Below, one piece after another: positions 51,282 to 58,584 of a stretch of DNA of 64,000 bases. Source of the DNA: Motilibacter deserti (GTDB lineage Bacteria; Actinomycetota; Actinomycetes; Motilibacterales; Motilibacteraceae); contig NZ_JAANNP010000001.1 of NCBI RefSeq assembly GCF_011250635.1, positions 1,024,933 through 1,088,932 on the forward strand. Direction: 5' to 3'. The notes under the pieces were generated by a model, which had not been told where the DNA came from, did not search any database, and was given only the letters and a program-made list of their open reading frames with translations. Positions within the stretch are counted from its first letter, which is position 1, and each line of letters begins with the position of its first letter. A program made the position numbers and the translations under genes.

Positions 51282-51296
51282 GCCGCCGAGGTGCCT
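51282..51296. repeat. 15-bp direct repeat, left copy flanking the HEPN-like gene
   Basis: GCCGCCGAGGTGCCT occurs here and again at 51872-51886. The two copies lie 69 bases before the start and 9 bases after the stop of the HEPN-like gene. Confidence 0.65.
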
Positions 51297-51350
51297 TGAT
51301 CCGTAAGGGGAGATTCACGTCGCCGATGCTGGAAATAGGGAGAAACCCGG

Positions 51351-51863
51351 ATGATGACGGACGCAGTGCCAGCAGCAACACTTGAGGCCATCGGGCGCGT
51401 TGCTGTGGAATGTACGATGCTCGAGACGATTGTGTGGATGATTGGTTCGGGTGACCCCTTGAGCTTGTTGAAGCCCGCTCCCGATTATGCGAGCTGGCAC
51501 AAGGTGCGGCGCTTGTACTGCAGGCGTACCGGTGCGTGGCCAGAAAACCTGAAGGCGCGCGGAGATCAGTTGCTTGACGAAGTCGAAGGGCTACGTGAGC
51601 TGCGGAACTCGGTTGTGCATGCCCAGCTGATCACTGTCGGGGGGAATCAGCAGTGGGTCCATGCAAGGTCCCACTCGATCAAGCCTTTCGACCATGAGGC
51701 TGTCGAAAGGTTGCTCGACGATATTGAGATTACCGGCGGGCGCGCACTCGCCCTCTTCGCCACGGCACTAGAAAACGGTGTCTACACTCGCGAGGAACTC
51801 GTTGCGGCCTCTGATGAAGAGCAGCTCGAGATGATGAGGTTGATCGACGAGTTGTCGCAGTAG
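51351..51863 (+). CDS. Small HEPN-like protein with RNSVVH (Rx4H) motif
   Basis: 170 residues from tandem ATGs (51351, 51354) with GGGAG nine bases upstream. The protein is predicted all-helical. EVEGLRELRNSVVHAQL contains R-N-S-V-V-H, the R-x4-H signature that forms the RNase active site of HEPN domains. An upstream helix (IGRVAVECTMLETIVWMIG) supplies the partner helix with an acidic residue. Such proteins act in toxin-antitoxin and abortive-infection systems; others are catalytically dead and only dimerise. No obvious MNT-type nucleotidyltransferase partner is adjacent. AT-richer codon use links it to the STAND gene island. A 15-bp direct repeat brackets it. Confidence 0.7.
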   Translation: MMTDAVPAATLEAIGRVAVECTMLETIVWMIGSGDPLSLLKPAPDYASWHKVRRLYCRRTGAWPENLKARGDQLLDEVEGLRELRNSVVHAQLITVGGNQQWVHARSHSIKPFDHEAVERLLDDIEITGGRALALFATALENGVYTREELVAASDEEQLEMMRLIDELSQ

Positions 51864-52165
51864 CACGGGAGCCGCCGAGGTGCCTCTTCGGGGCGGCGTA
51901 ACTGTATGGCATCTTCCCGAGTGCTGTCATCGGCTACTTGTGTACTGGACGCACGGCTCGGGCCTGGCCAGGCTTGGGTCGAGGCGCCTGGCGGGGTCGC
52001 TCTCTCTTCGGCTGCCCGCGGTCGTGTTGGCGTGGCTCTCTCTTGGCGTGCGTCCCGGTGGGCACCGTGACGAGGTGAGGCTCAAGAAGGGTCTGTCCAG
52101 CTCGAAGTAGCGCTGCCCTCCTCGTCGACAACGCAGTTCTCGACGACGAGGAAGGGCACAGCGCG
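51864..52165 (+). ncRNA. IS110 5' non-coding region, candidate bridge-RNA locus
   Basis: The 302 bases between the HEPN-like stop and the transposase ATG hold no gene. They contain GGCCTGGCCAGGC (51961-51973), a 10-base direct repeat GCTCTCTCTT (51999-52008 and 52035-52044) and, just before the ATG, a long imperfect stem. In that stem GCGCTGCCCTCCTCGTCG (52111-52128) pairs with CGACGACGAGGAAGGGCACAGCGC, ending at 52164. IS110-group elements are known to encode a bridge RNA upstream of the transposase. Here the location fits, but RNA ends and loops cannot be set from one copy. Confidence 0.45.
51872..51886. repeat. 15-bp direct repeat, right copy
   Basis: Second copy of GCCGCCGAGGTGCCT, nine bases after the HEPN-like stop; the first is at 51282-51296. 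Confidence 0.65.
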
Positions 52166-53430
52166 ATGGGGCGAGTCATCATCGGAATGGACCCGCACAA
52201 GAGGTCCGCGACGATCGAAGTGTGTGACGAGCGGGAGAATGTTCTAGCTACCGGGCGGTTCGGCACTGACCGCGACGGCTACCGAGAACTGCTGGCCGCG
52301 GGCCGCAAATGGCCGCAGCGGTTGTGGGCGGTCGAGGGCTGCCAAGGCGTCGGTCGTCACCTGGCCCAGCGCCTCGTCGCCGACGGCGAGACGGTGGTTG
52401 ACGTGCCGGCGAAGCTGTCCGCCCGGGCGCGGGTGTTCTCCACTGGGCAGGGCCGCAAGACGGACGCGACCGACGCTCACTCGGTCGCCGTGGTCGCGCT
52501 GCGCACCCCGAGCCTGCGTGTGGTGGTCCTGGACGACGCGACGGTGGCGCTTCGGCTGCTGGTCGATCGGCGAGACGAGCTCGGCGCCGCGCGGACGCTC
52601 ACGGTTAACCGGCTGCATCGCCTGTTGGTCGAGCTGATCCCCGGTGGGGCGAAGAAGTTCCTGTCCGCCACGCAGGCGAAAGCGCTGCTGGCGACGGTCC
52701 GACCGCGCGACGTGGGTGGCAAGACGCGGCGGCAGTTGGCGGCCGAGCTGATCGTCGAGCTCGAGGGCATCGACAAGAAGATCAAGGCCGCGAAGAAGCA
52801 GCTGACCGAGCTCGTCGAGGCCACCGGCAGCACCCTGCGCGACCTCAACGGCATCGGACCCTCCGGCGCGGCACGGCTGCTCGGCGACATCGGCGACGTG
52901 TCCCGCTTCCCCAGTAGAGGCCACTTCGCCTCCTGGAACGGCACCGCCCCGATCGACGCCTCGTCCGGGGACCAGAACCGGCACCGCCTGTCCCGGGCTG
53001 GGAACCGGCGGATCAACCGGGTGCTGCACATCATGGCGATCGTGCAGCTGCGGAACGACACCGACGGCCGCGCCTACTACCGGCGCAAGCTCGCCGCCGG
53101 GAAGACGCCGATGGAAGCAATCCGGGCGCTCAAGCGGCGCCTCTCGGACATTGTCTACCGCCAGCTCGTGGCCGACCAGAAGCGGCAGCGAGGCACCACA
53201 GTGGCGGACCCGGGAGGACACGTGGGGGCGGCTACAAAATCCAGCGCGGCCGGCTACAACCCCGATGCCGGCGCTTCGGACAAGTCACTTCCCGGACCCA
53301 CCGAACGCGAGGCTACGCCTCCGCCCGCGACCGCGAAAGACCTCCAACCCACTCCCGTCCAGGCGCTCTCGGCCTGACCTCTCACGCCGCCCTTGACACA
53401 GAAGGGAGCCAAGAGCGGTCGCCGGCCGCG
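51900..53430 (+). mobile_element. IS110-family insertion sequence (ends approximate)
   Basis: The transposase gene (52166-53377) with long 5' and short 3' non-coding flanks is the IS110-group layout. IS110 elements lack terminal inverted repeats and clear target duplications, so the ends cannot be fixed here. The left end lies somewhere after 51864. A CCTTGACACAGAAGGGAGCC stretch at 53393-53412 resembles the short right end of related actinobacterial copies. Confidence 0.7.
52166..53377 (+). CDS. IS110-family transposase (bridge-RNA-guided recombinase type)
   Basis: 403 residues. The N-terminal DEDD/RuvC-like domain has Asp9 in VIIGMDPHKRSATIEV, Glu in LWAVEGCQGVGRHLAQ and Asp in GRKTDATDAHSVAV. 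The central helical part (LIVELEGIDKKIKAAKKQL) is a coiled coil. The C-terminal Tnp_20 domain contains LNGIGPSGAARLLGDIGD, FASWNGTAPIDASSGDQN (catalytic Ser region) and HRLSRAGNRRINRVLHIMA. Both halves are complete, so the element may be active. Compared with the usual 340-400 residues it has a Pro/Thr-rich C-terminal tail (GPTEREATPPPATAKDLQP). Confidence 0.95.
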   Translation: MGRVIIGMDPHKRSATIEVCDERENVLATGRFGTDRDGYRELLAAGRKWPQRLWAVEGCQGVGRHLAQRLVADGETVVDVPAKLSARARVFSTGQGRKTDATDAHSVAVVALRTPSLRVVVLDDATVALRLLVDRRDELGAARTLTVNRLHRLLVELIPGGAKKFLSATQAKALLATVRPRDVGGKTRRQLAAELIVELEGIDKKIKAAKKQLTELVEATGSTLRDLNGIGPSGAARLLGDIGDVSRFPSRGHFASWNGTAPIDASSGDQNRHRLSRAGNRRINRVLHIMAIVQLRNDTDGRAYYRRKLAAGKTPMEAIRALKRRLSDIVYRQLVADQKRQRGTTVADPGGHVGAATKSSAAGYNPDAGASDKSLPGPTEREATPPPATAKDLQPTPVQALSA

Positions 53431-53464
53431 CCCAGGATCACAGCGGATCAGTGCGTCGTACCTG

Positions 53465-53956
53465 TCAGCAGCGCTCCCCGGCAGACTCGGCCGCGTGCTT
53501 GACGTGCTCGGCGCGCTGGCGCAGTAGGCGCCGCAGATAGGGCGCCAGCACCAGGTGGGCGACGACCGCTCCGAGAGGCCCGGCGGGGGCACTGATGCTC
53601 ATGCGGTCCGTCATCCGGGTGCCTATGGTGCCGCCGGAGCTCGCTGCGTTGGGAGGGGCGTCGAAGAGGTGCTGATGGAGCAGGCTGCGGAAAGGGCCGC
53701 GAACCTGCTCGTCGACGAACAGGTCCGGCCGCCGGTGGACGGTGATGCGACTTGTCATGCGCCAGGGCAAGCCGAAGTGGCGAGCGTGAAAGGTCACCTC
53801 GTCGCCGAGCTTCAAACGGCGCGCGCCACTGCTGGTGATGGCGCGTTCGCCGCTGCCAGCGAGGGAGGCGGCGTGCACATCGACGTCCAACTTCAGGTCG
53901 AACACCACAGAGGGTGCGGCGGCGATATCGGTCACCACCTCGATCACCACGGCCAT
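53465..53956 (-). CDS. SRPBCC (START-like) family protein
   Basis: 163 residues from an ATG at 53956. The helix-grip pattern is seen: AVVIEVVTDIAAAPSVVFDLKLDVDVHAAS, KLGDEVTFHARHFGLPWRMTSRITVHRRP, FVDEQVRGPFRSLLHQHLFD, then the long C-terminal helix PLGAVVAHLVLAPYLRRLLRQR. Members bind hydrophobic ligands, act in polyketide cyclisation or as co-chaperones. No catalytic role can be assigned. It lies beyond the IS110 element, where codon use returns to the core style. Confidence 0.85.
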   Translation of the reverse strand: MAVVIEVVTDIAAAPSVVFDLKLDVDVHAASLAGSGERAITSSGARRLKLGDEVTFHARHFGLPWRMTSRITVHRRPDLFVDEQVRGPFRSLLHQHLFDAPPNAASSGGTIGTRMTDRMSISAPAGPLGAVVAHLVLAPYLRRLLRQRAEHVKHAAESAGERC

Positions 53957-54131
53957 GTCGGGAGCCTAGGCCGACGTCACCGCTCACTTGGCCATCGGCG
54001 TCGCAGGGTGATTAGCGGCACGCTTCTCGGCCATGACCGAACGTGGCTCGGTCGATCATGCAGGGGCCGTGCCTCCACAGCTCAGCGAAGAGGTCACACC
54101 GCGACCACAGCGATCACGCCTGTTGCCGCCC

Positions 54132-54503
54132 TTACGGCGAGGGCGGCCTGCCTGCAACAACGTGTGCCGCAGCATCCTGCTCGCCCCACTCGAGCATGGC
54201 CATGAGCACCGGGCGGATGCTGCGCCCGCGCGCGGTCAGCTCGTAGACCACACGCGGCGGCACCTCTGCATGGACCGTGCGGGTGAGCACGCCCTGGTGC
54301 TCGAGCATCCGCAGCCTGTCGGTGAGCGTCTTCGGGCTTGGGCCGCCGAGCCGTGCTCGCAGCTCGGTGAAGCGGAGCGGGCCGGAGAGCAGTTCACGTA
54401 GCACCAGGGTCGACCACTTGCCCTCCAGGATCTCCAGGGCGCGCTCGACGCCGCAGCCGGCGGCTGGCGCACGGAGCAGCTCTTCCGGAAGCGGTTCCTC
54501 CAT
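54132..54503 (-). CDS. HxlR-family transcriptional regulator
   Basis: 123 residues from the ATG at 54503. A winged helix-turn-helix of MarR/HxlR type: CGVERALEILEGKWSTLVLRELLSGPLRFTELRARLGG, SPKTLTDRLRMLEHQGVLTRTVHAEVPPRVVYELTARG. The Cys near the N-terminus (AAGCGVERA) is the one that senses electrophiles in related regulators. It is divergent from the NmrA-like reductase; the 55-base spacer contains an imperfect palindrome. It likely represses that reductase and itself. Confidence 0.93.
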   Translation of the reverse strand: MEEPLPEELLRAPAAGCGVERALEILEGKWSTLVLRELLSGPLRFTELRARLGGPSPKTLTDRLRMLEHQGVLTRTVHAEVPPRVVYELTARGRSIRPVLMAMLEWGEQDAAAHVVAGRPPSP

Positions 54504-54511
54504 GGTCCCTA

Positions 54512-54529
54512 AGTTACTTGCTAGGTACT
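54512..54529. promoter_or_regulatory. Imperfect palindrome, candidate HxlR operator
   Basis: AGTTACTTGCTAGGTACT matches its own reverse complement at 12 of 18 positions, and its AGT...ACT ends resemble described HxlR sites. It is centred in the 55-base divergent spacer between the HxlR gene and the reductase gene. Confidence 0.55.
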
Positions 54530-54558
54530 GCTTCAGAAGGGGAACTAGCGTCCAGCCC

Positions 54559-55413
54559 ATGACGACCATCGCAGTCACCTCAGCCGCCAGCAGCCAGATG
54601 AGCCCCGTGGTCCGCGCCCTGCGCGAGGCCGGCCACCGCGTACGAGCCCTGCACCGCCCACAGTCACGCGTCCTGGCTTCGTGGGACGAGGCGGCACCGG
54701 CCGACCTGCTCGATCCTGACTCGCTCATCAGTGCCCTCGACGGCGTGCAGGCCGCCGTCGTCGGCCTTCCGTTGGAGTTCGAGGCCCGCCCGGCCATGCG
54801 CCAGGCCGAGAACCTGCTGCTCGCGCTGCAGAAGGCAGGCGTCGGCAGGGTCGTCCTCAACACGGGGACGCCGCTGCCCCCGACTGCCGTCGGGGTCCCC
54901 TTCCTCGACGCGCGACGGTGGCTGGCCGACGAGCTGGCTGTCAGCGGCGTCACTGCCGTGGTGCACCCAGCCGCGACGTACCTCGAGAACCTGGTGGCCC
55001 CGTGGTCCCTGCCCCTGCTGCGCCGGGGCGTGGTCGAATACCCCCTGCCGGCGGAGGCCTCGATCCCGTGGGTCGCCGGGGCCGACCTGGCTCAGGCCGT
55101 CGTCGAGCTCATCGACGCGGAGCGGCCCGCTCGACTGACGGTCGTCGCGGGACCGGAGGACCTGCAAGGCCCTGACCTGGCCCGAGCCCTGTCCGCCGCC
55201 ATGGACCGCGAGGTCGAGTGGCGGACCATCAGTCCTGCGAAGTACGAGCAGCTACTGCGCCCGCACCTCGGCGAGCGCACCGCGGCCGGCGTCGCCGGCG
55301 CCTACGCCGTCCCCGCACCGCCGCCCGCGCTGCCGAGGGACGCCCAGCTCATCCGCGGCCGGACCAGCGCGACGGCCTGGGTGCGCGAGGCTCTTGCCGG
55401 CATCCCCGGCTGA
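54559..55413 (+). CDS. NmrA-like NAD(P)-binding reductase (atypical SDR)
   Basis: 284 residues beginning MTTIAVTSAASSQMSPVVRAL, which replaces the usual Gly-rich Rossmann loop by an Ser/Ala-rich one. Then AVVGLPLEFEARPAMRQAENLLLALQKAGVGRVVLNTGTP, HPAATYLENLVAPWSLPLL, SIPWVAGADLAQAVVELID and a C-terminal part typical of NmrA-like/quinone-reductase-type proteins. It probably binds NADP and reduces a quinone or acts as a redox sensor. Divergent from an HxlR regulator, a common pairing for electrophile or quinone detoxification in bacteria. Confidence 0.85.
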   Translation: MTTIAVTSAASSQMSPVVRALREAGHRVRALHRPQSRVLASWDEAAPADLLDPDSLISALDGVQAAVVGLPLEFEARPAMRQAENLLLALQKAGVGRVVLNTGTPLPPTAVGVPFLDARRWLADELAVSGVTAVVHPAATYLENLVAPWSLPLLRRGVVEYPLPAEASIPWVAGADLAQAVVELIDAERPARLTVVAGPEDLQGPDLARALSAAMDREVEWRTISPAKYEQLLRPHLGERTAAGVAGAYAVPAPPPALPRDAQLIRGRTSATAWVREALAGIPG

Positions 55414-55483
55414 GCTGCGCCCGAGCTGCTGTCGGCTGCGCCGAAGCCGCGGTCGACGGCCCGGCCATGAGACCGCGGACGCG

Positions 55484-56410
55484 TCAGTAGTCGTCGCGCG
55501 AGCGCACGATCAGGTCGGCCAGCAGCCCGAGCACCGCGATGAGCACGCCGGTCACGAAGATCAGCACCGTGTTGCTGGCGAACCGGACCGGGTGGGCGAT
55601 GAGGTCGTAGATGCCCTTGCCCACGCCGACGGTCAGCAGCGTGAGCGCGACCGGCATGAGCACCTTGAGCGGGTTGAAGTACATGACCATCCGCAGCACC
55701 TGCAGGATGTAGCGGTAGGCGTCGCGGACGAACTTGAACTTCGAGGTGCCGGCCCGCTTGGCGTAGTCGATCGGCACGTAGCGCACGTCGTGCTGGTTCG
55801 ACAGGAACGCGAGCGTGATCGTGGTGACGCAGGAGAACCCGGGCGGGAGAAGCCGCATGTAGGGCAGCGCCACCGTGCGCCGGAAGGCCCGCAGCCCCGA
55901 GTTGAGGTCCGGGATCTTGGAGTTGCTCAGCACCTCGGCGAGCTTGCGGATGAACCACTTGGCCGGCACCCGGAGCATGCGGTGCGACCCCTGCTCCGAG
56001 GTACGCGCGCCGACGACCTGGTCGACGGTCGGGTCCTCGTCGAGCATGCGTACGAGCTCGGGTATCCGCTCGTTCGGATAGGTCATGTCCGCGTCGGTCC
56101 ACACGACGATCTCGCCGCGCGCCTGCTGCGTCCCGATGCGCCGCGCCGTGCCCGAGCCACCGTTGCGACGGAAGGGCAGCAGCCGCATGTGGGGGTGCTG
56201 CAGCAGCGCCTCCTGCAGGACGCGCAGCGTGCCGTCGGTCGAGGCGTCGTCGATGACGAGCAGCTCGTAGGCGTAGCCACTGGCCTCGAGCGCCTTGGTG
56301 ATGCGCTCGATCTCGAGCAGCACGTGGTCCTGCTCGTTGTAGCAGGGCAGGACGACCGTGACGTGGACGGCGTCAGCGGTCTGCGGCGTGGAGGCGGGGG
56401 CGCTGGTCAT
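55484..56410 (-). CDS. GT2 polyprenyl-phosphate glycosyltransferase
   Basis: 308 residues from the ATG at 56410. GT-A core: VTVVLPCYNEQDHVLLEIERI, YELLVIDDASTDGTLRVL, RRNGGSGTARRIGTQQARGE, VVWTDADMTYPNERIPEL (DxD-type) and PDLNSGLRAFRR. Two C-terminal hydrophobic helices (VLMPVALTLLTVGVG, NTVLIFVTGVLIAVLGLLADLIV) give it a membrane anchor, as in GtrB/DPM-type enzymes that load a sugar onto polyprenyl phosphate. It is the last of three same-strand genes with the GT-C-like and DUF2079 proteins, which could use that lipid-linked sugar. Confidence 0.9.
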   Translation of the reverse strand: MTSAPASTPQTADAVHVTVVLPCYNEQDHVLLEIERITKALEASGYAYELLVIDDASTDGTLRVLQEALLQHPHMRLLPFRRNGGSGTARRIGTQQARGEIVVWTDADMTYPNERIPELVRMLDEDPTVDQVVGARTSEQGSHRMLRVPAKWFIRKLAEVLSNSKIPDLNSGLRAFRRTVALPYMRLLPPGFSCVTTITLAFLSNQHDVRYVPIDYAKRAGTSKFKFVRDAYRYILQVLRMVMYFNPLKVLMPVALTLLTVGVGKGIYDLIAHPVRFASNTVLIFVTGVLIAVLGLLADLIVRSRDDY

Positions 56411-56463
56411 GACTGTCGAGGAGGCTACCTGCTGCACCCGCCCGCCCTCGCCGCGCCACGTCG

Positions 56464-58584
56464 TCAGACCGTGCGGCCGAGCCAGAGCCGCACCACGAGC
56501 GGGACCGTCTCCTCGGGCCGCGTGAGCAGCTTGCGGTCGTCCTCCCGGGGGCGCAGCCGCACCACCTCCACCGGCTCGACCCCCACCGCCGAGATCCGGC
56601 GCGGATGGTCCGCCGCGACGAGGACGGCGTCGTTGCCCGCGCCGCGGACCTTCGCGACGATCCGGGCGAGCTGGGTGCGGTCGAGCACCCCGACAGTGGG
56701 TACGCCGCAGACCCCGCGCAGCGGCTGGGACCACTCGCGCCGGGCGCGCAGGTCGAGCAGCAGCGCCACCTCGTTGGACCGGAACTGGCGGCACACCTCC
56801 CGCACGGCCGCCGCCTCCCCCACCTCGGTCCGCTCGTCGAGCAGCGGGCGGGACGCCAGCGCCGGCGGCACCAGCAGCGCGAGCGCCCCGACGGCGGCGA
56901 CCAGGACCGCGGCCGTACGCCCACCCACCCCGGGCGAGCGCCCGCGGGCCCAGCGGGCGGCCGCGACGACTCCGGCGGTGGCGCAGAGCGCGACCGCCGG
57001 CAGCACGCCGGGGACCAGCCGCCGGTCCGCCCACGGGTGGTCCGGAGTGATGCCCGGGCGCACGAGCACGAGCAGGCTGGACGCGAGCAGCACCCACAGC
57101 ACCGGCCCCGCCCCCGCGTACGCCCGCTTGCCGCGTCGGCCCCAGGCGGCATGCGCGAGCCAGGCCGCCCCGGCCACGGCGAGCAGGAGCGCGGGCCACC
57201 CCATCCACCAGGCGACCCACTCCGGTGTCCGCTCGGCGTAGGTACGGCTGCCGTCCGGGAAGAGCCCCTCCGCCCGCTGCATACCGCTGACGGCGCGCCC
57301 GCCCGGGCTGGCCGGGTCCTGCCGCCCCCAGTCGAAGACCGGCCGCACGGCCAGCGCGAGCGCGACGACGAGCACCGCGGCGACGCTCAGCGCCGGGCCG
57401 CGGGCGGCGAGCCGGGCCGTCCCCGTCAGGCCGAGCAGCCAATCCGCGAGCAGTTGTAGCTGCCCGCCGCGGGCGAGCCCGACGAGCGTCGCGGCGACGA
57501 CGGCGAGCAGCACGCTGCCCACCGCGAGCGGCAGGACCGAGCCCCGGATCTCCCCGACGTACGGCTCGGCGAGGACCGCCATGTCCAACGCGCCGAGGAG
57601 CACCCCGACGGCGAGCCCGACCGCGAGCGCCCCGCCCTCGGGCCGGCGACGGGCCGCCAGCACGGCGCAGACCGGGATGAGCAGGGCCGCCTCGCGCAGC
57701 GCCTCGACGCGGACGAGCGTCGCCGCGCCGAGGACGCCGCCGGCCAGCAGCGCGGCGCCTACGTGCCAACGGCTCCCCCGCTCGCGGGACGTCACCACGT
57801 CGACCAGCAGGGCGAGACCGCCGAGCAGGACGAGCTGGGCCAGCGGCTCGCTGTAGGTGGACCGGGCGACGTGCTGCACGGGGTAAGCCAGGGCGAGCGC
57901 CGCGCTCGCCAGGGCCGCGGCAGGGCCGCCCAGCAGCCGGGCGGTGAGCCCGCCGAGCGCGAGCAGCGCGAGGCCGCAGAGCACGGCTGGCGCGACGAGG
58001 GCGCCGCGCGTGCCGCCGATCCAGTCCCCGACCGCGACGACCATGTGCTGGCCGGAGAGGAACTGCGGCACGAGCGAGTCGCCCGCCGCGTAGTAGGCAG
58101 GGCTCTCCGCGACGAGCGCGGGGTCCGGCCCGCCGAACGCCGCCCAGTCGACCGGGATGTCGCGCGTCCCGTGCTCGGCGACCCACAGCCCGGTGAGCGC
58201 GTAGGCGCCGGGGTCGCGGCGCAGCACGAGGTGCTCGGAGGAGTACGCGGCGGCGAGCACGCCGGCCCCGACCGCGACCAGCAGGACGACGACCACGGAC
58301 CACCAGGCGACCGGCGGCGCGTTGCGCGCGCCGACCCGCGCGGCGACGGCGGCGGCGAGCAACCCGCAGGGCAGGGCGACCAGGGCGACGGTGAGCGGGA
58401 CGAACGCGCCGAGGGCAAGGAGCGGCCACGCCACGGCCAGCGCGCCGACCACGCCTGCGGCGGGCGCGGCGGACAGCGCGCCCAGCAGCCGGCCGGCCCG
58501 GGCGCTCCCCGCCGGGCGGGGCGGTGCGGCAGGCGCGGGGCGGGACACGCCGGGCGGGCCGGCGACGCTGCTCGGAAGGCTCAC
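56464..58584 (-). CDS. Large polytopic membrane protein, GT-C glycosyltransferase-like
   Basis: 706 residues. The GTG at 58584 overlaps the DUF2079 stop (GTGA). About 12-14 hydrophobic helices. A luminal first loop carries RRDPGAYALTGLWVAEHGT with a D-P pair of the kind that is catalytic in PMT/ArnT-type GT-C enzymes, and LAYPVQHVARSTYSEPLAQLVLL. The C-terminal 130 residues are an extracytoplasmic domain with two Cys (REVCRQFRSNEVALLLDLRA, LRGVCGVPTVGVLD). It would use the polyprenyl-linked sugar made by the next gene. Specific acceptor unknown. Confidence 0.82.
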   Translation of the reverse strand: MSLPSSVAGPPGVSRPAPAAPPRPAGSARAGRLLGALSAAPAAGVVGALAVAWPLLALGAFVPLTVALVALPCGLLAAAVAARVGARNAPPVAWWSVVVVLLVAVGAGVLAAAYSSEHLVLRRDPGAYALTGLWVAEHGTRDIPVDWAAFGGPDPALVAESPAYYAAGDSLVPQFLSGQHMVVAVGDWIGGTRGALVAPAVLCGLALLALGGLTARLLGGPAAALASAALALAYPVQHVARSTYSEPLAQLVLLGGLALLVDVVTSRERGSRWHVGAALLAGGVLGAATLVRVEALREAALLIPVCAVLAARRRPEGGALAVGLAVGVLLGALDMAVLAEPYVGEIRGSVLPLAVGSVLLAVVAATLVGLARGGQLQLLADWLLGLTGTARLAARGPALSVAAVLVVALALAVRPVFDWGRQDPASPGGRAVSGMQRAEGLFPDGSRTYAERTPEWVAWWMGWPALLLAVAGAAWLAHAAWGRRGKRAYAGAGPVLWVLLASSLLVLVRPGITPDHPWADRRLVPGVLPAVALCATAGVVAAARWARGRSPGVGGRTAAVLVAAVGALALLVPPALASRPLLDERTEVGEAAAVREVCRQFRSNEVALLLDLRARREWSQPLRGVCGVPTVGVLDRTQLARIVAKVRGAGNDAVLVAADHPRRISAVGVEPVEVVRLRPREDDRKLLTRPEETVPLVVRLWLGRTV

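Noticed and set aside
53555-54205. Plus-strand frame opposite the SRPBCC gene
   Set aside because: The minus-strand reading has the START-like pattern; the plus frame is Gly/His/Arg-rich without motif.
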